Source of the DNA: Atherix ibis
Lineage: Eukaryota; Arthropoda; Insecta; Diptera; Athericidae
NCBI GenBank assembly: GCA_958298945.1
Contig: OY282609.1
Coordinates: forward strand, 27,997,212-28,061,211
Length of the DNA stretch: 64,000 nt
Direction of reading: 5' to 3'
The position numbers were made by a program, and so were the translations under genes. The first letter of the stretch is position 1. The number at the start of each line of letters is the position of its first letter. A model generated the notes under the pieces. The model worked only from the letters and a program-made list of their open reading frames with translations, was not told the origin of the DNA and made no database searches. This document shows, in pieces, positions 59,380 through 64,000 of the stretch.

Positions 59380-59935
59380 AAAACTGTAGGCAATTAAGAC
59401 AGCAGTTAAAAATACAATCAACTTATCCGAATATTGCAACTCAACAATTTTCAGCGATAGTCTTGCAGGTTAAGATGGCATTCGTGACCCTTCCGTTGAT
59501 CCCGTTCTCAGGTGTATTCAATATTGGTAGATCAGCAAGTGATGTCTTGTTCTGTATTCAGTTTTAGGGTATGCTTCGTATTGTGCCCACTGTAGTTCCG
59601 AACTTGACTCATCTACTGACTAAATACTATTTATATAACAGCTTTGGCCATTTTTACAGAGATTGGGCCCACATGAGCAAACTAGTTTTTTTTGGCAATG
59701 CATCTTTTTAGAATTCTGATTGGGCCCATTGTACTTAACCATGATTTTTGTTTCATTTGCTATTTCCCACATCCTCAATGAATTTTTACATAAACCTAAA
59801 TTTCAATTAAACTAGAATTTCATTTTCAACAGGAATCCCTCCATTGGAATGCTACTCTCTAAAGCAGTAAATGCTCCTCGTTTCCCATGCTATCTTAAGT
59901 CACCAAATGCCCTCATGGTCGTGGCGCTACAGAAT
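59380..59935 (+). mobile_element. I-like non-LTR retrotransposon, second copy, C-terminal end
   Basis: VPNLTHLLTKYYLYNSFGHF at about 59594 matches VPNLPYLLTKCHLTSHAYGN of the element at 37500-39790, and the NSDWAH that follows near 59720 matches NSDWA there. A fragment with PFSGVFNIG upstream occupies the place of the RNase H end but is too decayed to prove it. The shared 3' block (GTCACCAAATGCCC..GTGGCGCTAC) is at 59899-59930. The copy covers only the 3' end of the element. Confidence 0.65.
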
Positions 59936-60159
59936 GGCCTCTTGTACTTGCTACAGAGATTTTATATACAAACAAACAAGGATCAGAAAATATCATTACA
60001 TTTTAGATATTTTATACAATTTATATAGATCTTTTTGGAAAATATGGAACTTTTAAAAATTTCAGTTCTTTTATTGACAAATATTATAGAACATTTTAAT
60101 ACCAAACAATGCGTTAAAATTGTAATTTTTTTATACCAAATTGGTTCTTCTATAGCCTT

Positions 60160-60745
60160 TAAGAAGAGATTATGATCGTCATAATCTTTTTACTCAGCGA
60201 ACAATTGCCCATACAGGCCCGTGTAATTGGATGTATTATAACGCACGCTCTACTGAAAATATTGCTTATGTTAATGAAAGTGCAGCGAAAGACCCAAATT
60301 TTTCGAATTCACGGCACGCTCATCATTTGGGCTTGTCTTCCGGTACGTTATGGCACATTTTGCATTTGAACACCCGCCCTATTTATATAAAGATCAGCTT
60401 ACTCAAGAAGTTAAACCCGCCGAACATGGATTGTAACGCCTATGCGGTACTGGCGCAATAAGCTTTGGAAGGTGATTTTTCGAACAAAATCTTCAGCGAA
60501 GAGGCTCATTTCTTGCTCGGGACGATACGTCAATAAGCAAAATTGCAATATATGGGGTTCTAAAATCTCACAAGTAAGTGGTGTGCATTTTGGTCTGAAA
60601 TTGTCCCTGGCCGGTATTTTTTCGAAAATGCAAAAGGAGAGACCGTTAACGTCAATTCATCATGGCGTAGACGTATGTAAACCAACTTTGATTGCAACAG
60701 TGCTCCTCCAATTGTCGATTATGTATAATATTATCCTTATGACTT
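60160..60745 (+). pseudogene. DD41D-type transposase relic, copy 2, first catalytic Asp replaced by Glu
   Basis: A frame at 60231-60461 reads ENIAYVNESAAKDPNFSNSR, then HHLGLSSGTLWHILHLNTRP (helix-turn-helix of this family; copy 1 has QLGISKTSLRRIFTLDL) and LLKKLNPPNMDCNAYAVLAQ, stopping at TAA. The same frame continues ALEGDFSNKIFSEEAHFLL, where the usual SDEAHF has Glu instead of the first catalytic Asp. After a one-base shift YVNKQNCNIWGS follows, then VPGRYFFENAKGETVNVN. The half with the other two aspartates is absent. No inverted ends were recognised. Confidence 0.85.
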
Positions 60746-61504
60746 TGAGTTATAACCTTTCAACTAACTAAAATTCAATACATAAAAATGTTAAGGAATA
60801 TGATACCCTGTTCATTTTTATTCAAACATTTATAAAAAATAAACTGATTGCAATAATTATAAAATATTATTATTTGAAAAGAGCTTTTCGAATAAAAAAT
60901 GAACTATTAATAATATTTTTATAATATTTGAAATGTATCGTTTATAATGAAATTTTCTATTTAATACCAGATGGCAATATTCATAATGTGAAAGGGTTTA
61001 TTTGGAATGTTATGCTATGGTAAAATTCTTAGCAAATTAATCTAAAAAGCAAACCCTTCATATACAAGACCACTAAACATTGTAGCCATTAGCTTTTAAC
61101 ATTTGCTTCACAGTAGTTTTGTAATTAAATGTATAAATTACATTTCCCAAGATGTTAGAATAAGAAATAACCTTACTAGCCCTAGTAGTTGTATTTTCTA
61201 CTCCATTTAAATAATAACGATAAAGTTTATTATAAACAGACTGATAAAGTGAATACCGTTAAGCAATAGTGGAGAATAATCTGGAAATTCTATATACTTA
61301 TGTAATGTTAAATTGGTTTGAAGTATTCAAACGTGTTTAGACAGTCATACAGTCTAAAGATATAATTTATCAACACTAAATTTAATCAAAAAACCTATTC
61401 TTCATTGGTATTTAAGGAATTATATTATATAGCATTTAAATGAAAACTCTAAGCAATTTTCAGATAAAGTTGCTAGTGCAAAGAGTGACGGGTCAACGAT
61501 GAGC
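60746..61504. other. A/T-rich intergenic DNA
   Basis: Nothing recognised. Confidence 0.5.
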
Positions 61505-61830
61505 TGAAAATTTTCAATAATTCCAGGGTTCGTCATTTTTTTGACAGTATCTAGTCCATTTTGTTGGCGATACATAAATCGTCAACCATTTTGAATATAT
61601 TTTTTTCAAAAACGCCATTTTATTAGTCCATTTAAAAATGCTGCTAAATTAAAAATTAATCAACACATTGAAAATGTTCAATAATTCCAAGGTTCGTCAT
61701 TTTTTTGACCGCATCTAGTCTAATTTGTTGACAATACTTAAGTCGTCAATCATTTTGAATATTTAAAAAAAACGCCATTTTGTTAGTCCTTTTAAAAATG
61801 CTACCAAATTTAAAATTAATCCACACATTG
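61505..61830. repeat. Tandem duplication, two units of about 164 bp
   Basis: TTCAATAATTCCA at 61513 recurs at 61677, and both units continue with GGTTCGTCATTTTTTTGAC, CCATTTTGAATAT-like and AACGCCATTTT blocks, ending in CACACATTG. The units differ at scattered positions. Confidence 0.9.
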
Positions 61831-62549
61831 TAAAAATTATATAGTTAAAAAATGCATAGAAAATATTGATTTAGGCGGACTTATTTTTATAAAAATATTT
61901 TGTTATATTTAGAAATAGTAGTTTTTTTTTATATAGTAATAATGCGAATATAATAATATATCCTGGAGAATAAAAATAAATATTTAAGCATTTGTTCAAA
62001 TAAAAAACATTTAATATGTTAATTGTTCAAATAAATTTTTCGAATAAATAGTGGACTGGAAATTTGTTGTTAGATAGTATGAATTTCAAAAGCGAGGCGT
62101 TGTGAAGCTTTCACTTAGTATTTTGTTGGACTTTGAAAGATTTTGTATTTACAAACCCAACAGCGATATTGAAAATGATGTAGCAATGCATATATTCATT
62201 GTAAAGGTATAAAATTAATAGGTGCCACAAAAACGACAGATGCATGCTAAAAATTAATTGAAAAAATTTAATAAAGACGTTTTATTAGTTTTTAATGATT
62301 TGGTGTATAATCGTAATTTTGGATATTATTTGCATAACCACTTTTGACTTAATATGAAACAAGAATTGAATTGACATGAATGTCATGTCAAAGGTGACAA
62401 AGCCAACTATATTGATTATTTATTTGAGAATATTACAGAATATAAGCTGATATGATGCACTTCATTTAATTATTTTACTCAGGAGATGGAAGGCTTTAAA
62501 TATAACTCAGTAACCACTAGTCAAAATCGGTGAAGTATATGAAAAGTTA
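61831..62549. other. A/T-rich intergenic DNA
   Basis: Nothing recognised. Confidence 0.5.
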
Positions 62550-62990
62550 TTCAAGTTCAAAAAACAGATGCATCTTAGCATCTGCGATACGCTGCTGAAG
62601 CGCAAAGAAATCGAGCCAGAAAAAATGTGTAAAATACGAGAATATCGTTCGAAAAAGAGAGATTACTGATCACACAAGCCAGAATTGACGGCTAATAAGG
62701 TTATGCTGTGTCTATGGTAAGACTGGAAGGGAGTCGCTACGTCAAACTGTTAACTCGTTATTGCACTCTGAGCAACTCGAGAGATTATGGCAAGCAATTG
62801 ACAGAAATGGGTCAGAATTGATCAATAGCAAGGGTGTTGTTTTCCACCACGATAACGATCGACCACGCACACTTTTGATGGCTCGTCAAAAGTTAAGAGC
62901 TCTTCACAGTATAGACCCGACATAGAACTCTCAGACCACTACTTGTTTCGATCTCTGCAGAATTTTTCATTTAGAAACCACGTAAGTTCT
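62550..62990 (+). pseudogene. Mariner transposase middle fragment, second and third Asp kept
   Basis: HLSICDTLLKRKEIEP at 62569 matches the segment before the first catalytic box, which is itself deleted. The same frame continues ELTANKVMLCLW*DWKGV, with two stops. A shifted frame reads EQLERLWQAIDRNGSELINS and KGVVFHHDNDRPRTLLMARQ, keeping the second aspartate (HHDN). Another shift gives DIELSDHYLFRSLQNFSFRN, keeping the third aspartate (LSDHYLF). The N-terminal DNA-binding part and C-terminal tail are missing and no inverted ends are seen. Its style is that of the mariner lineage of families 3 and 6. Confidence 0.85.
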
Positions 62991-63229
62991 ATAAATTGCA
63001 TTGAAATATAAAATTTGGTGTTTTATCAACTGATTTATGTGAGAGAACCATGCGAAATTAGACGCAAAGAGTTTATGTTTTGAAAAGAACCATGGCAGTC
63101 ATTTAAATAATATTATAATTTCATACTAAATAGCTCAAAATATACAAGGTTATTCAGTTACTGGTTAAAAAAGCATAGCCCTATCATTTCGTTAACTTAA
63201 GCATTTAACATTAGGAACTCTTTAACTGA

Positions 63230-63490
63230 GCATGAAATGTGCAGAAGATATGGCCATTGAGTGCTGGAGCAAAATTTTCTGCAGCACTGATGCTCATATC
63301 TCGCTTGTTAGAGATGTGTCGATAAGCAAAATTGCCATAAATGGGACTCTGAAAAATCTCAAATGACTATGGACAAGCCAAGCCACTATATGCGCAAATA
63401 GTAAATGTTGATATTCCGTTTTAATCTCAAGGTATCATTGGTCTGTAAATAGAGAAGCAGAAACCGTTACCGTTAATAATGAGTGTAATG
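63230..63490 (+). pseudogene. DD41D-type transposase relic, copy 3, short
   Basis: WSKIFCSTDAHISL corresponds to the first catalytic box (usual FSDEAHFxL), VDKQNCHKWDSEKS to VNKQNCxIWG, and after a gap GIIGL and NREAETVTVNNE to GIIGPYFF and the ETVTVN block. Frames shift between these pieces. Only about 80 codons remain, from the middle of the transposase. It is the third copy of this family in the window. Confidence 0.75.
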
Positions 63491-64000
63491 TTCACATAAT
63501 AATCGACTTTTTTTAACCTAAACTTGAAGGTTTTAACCTGGATCAAATGTTATTTCGACACATAACATAACAAATTTTGACTCTAATGTGCAAAAAGTTC
63601 CAAGGACGCATAATTTTGAAATTTGGTGATATCAACAGGCCTCTTAGATCGACACTGTTGATCTTTTTTTCAAGAACTTCGCAAACGATTGTATTTACGC
63701 TGATAATTTTCAAACTTAGGAGCCTTTAAAATATTCATCAAGCATTGCACTCGAAGAACTAACGCTTTGGAATAACGCTAAACATCAACAGCACCAATAA
63801 TAATATTACTTTCATTTTTAGTAACTTAATATCGCTTTGATTAGCAAATACTAACTACGTAAAATTGAAATTTCCATCTCACTATTTATTCAAAAATTTT
63901 TATTTGAACAATTATCACATTAAGTATATTTTATTTAAACAAATGCTTTAATATTTATTTTCATTCTCAAGGCTATATAATTTTATTCGTATTATTTACA
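63491..64000. other. A/T-rich DNA to the window end
   Basis: Nothing recognised. Confidence 0.5.

Noticed and set aside
1..64000. tRNA, rRNA or CRISPR-like arrays
   Set aside because: I looked for B-box-like GGTTCGAATCC, rRNA-like blocks and regularly spaced identical repeats. None was found; the tandem repeats present are too degenerate or only two units long.

Overview
The window looks like non-coding nuclear DNA of an insect, most likely a fly. It is very A/T-rich throughout, full of A and T runs, has no operon-like gene packing, and every recognisable gene belongs to a transposon family typical of insect genomes: mariner transposases of several lineages, a second IS630/Tc1/mariner-type transposase with a DD41D spacing, and non-LTR retrotransposons of the Jockey, I-like and R1 types. 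The species cannot be proved from the sequence. I found no complete host gene, no tRNA or rRNA gene and no CRISPR array.

Layout. 1-1835 is the reverse transcriptase part of a non-LTR element on the minus strand; it runs off the window and is broken by a single in-frame TGA. 3569-4452, 23234-23785 and 32644-33816 are three copies of one mariner family, each shortened by different internal deletions. 5838-6784 is another mariner, cut by a head-to-tail cluster of Jockey-like 3' ends (6785-8650). 13196-14043, 22113-22941, 24905-25735, 29940-30265, 46050-47170, 51225-51655, 52083-53040 and 62550-62990 are further mariner relics from several lineages. 28885-29830 is a second Jockey-like fragment, 37500-39790 and 59380-59935 are I-like elements with RNase H, and 56570-57490 is an R1-type remnant. 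43739-44886, 60160-60745 and 63230-63490 are three copies of the DD41D transposon.

Between these lie long A/T-rich stretches holding two degenerate tandem arrays (about 20740-21860 and 41030-42330), several simple tandem duplications (15816-16525, 18824-18893, 19371-19502, 61505-61830) and four near-perfect or perfect short inverted repeats (12152, 17254, 34383, 51320) that look like fold-back copying events.

Possible host coding sequence is limited to weak candidates: a frame at 27734-28237 broken only by three TAA codons, a decayed unidentified coding stretch at 34050-34735, ATG-started ORFs at 35127-35507 (minus) and 55172-55561 (plus), an open frame at 52930-53289 (minus) and a 47-base exon-like segment at 54089-54135 (minus). 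No transposon in the window keeps an intact catalytic protein, so the region reads as a graveyard of elements rather than a working system. The most unusual items are the fold-back and tandem rearrangements inside transposase codons, the duplicated FADD box in the I-like reverse transcriptase, and the array that repeats a consensus 5' splice-site sequence.
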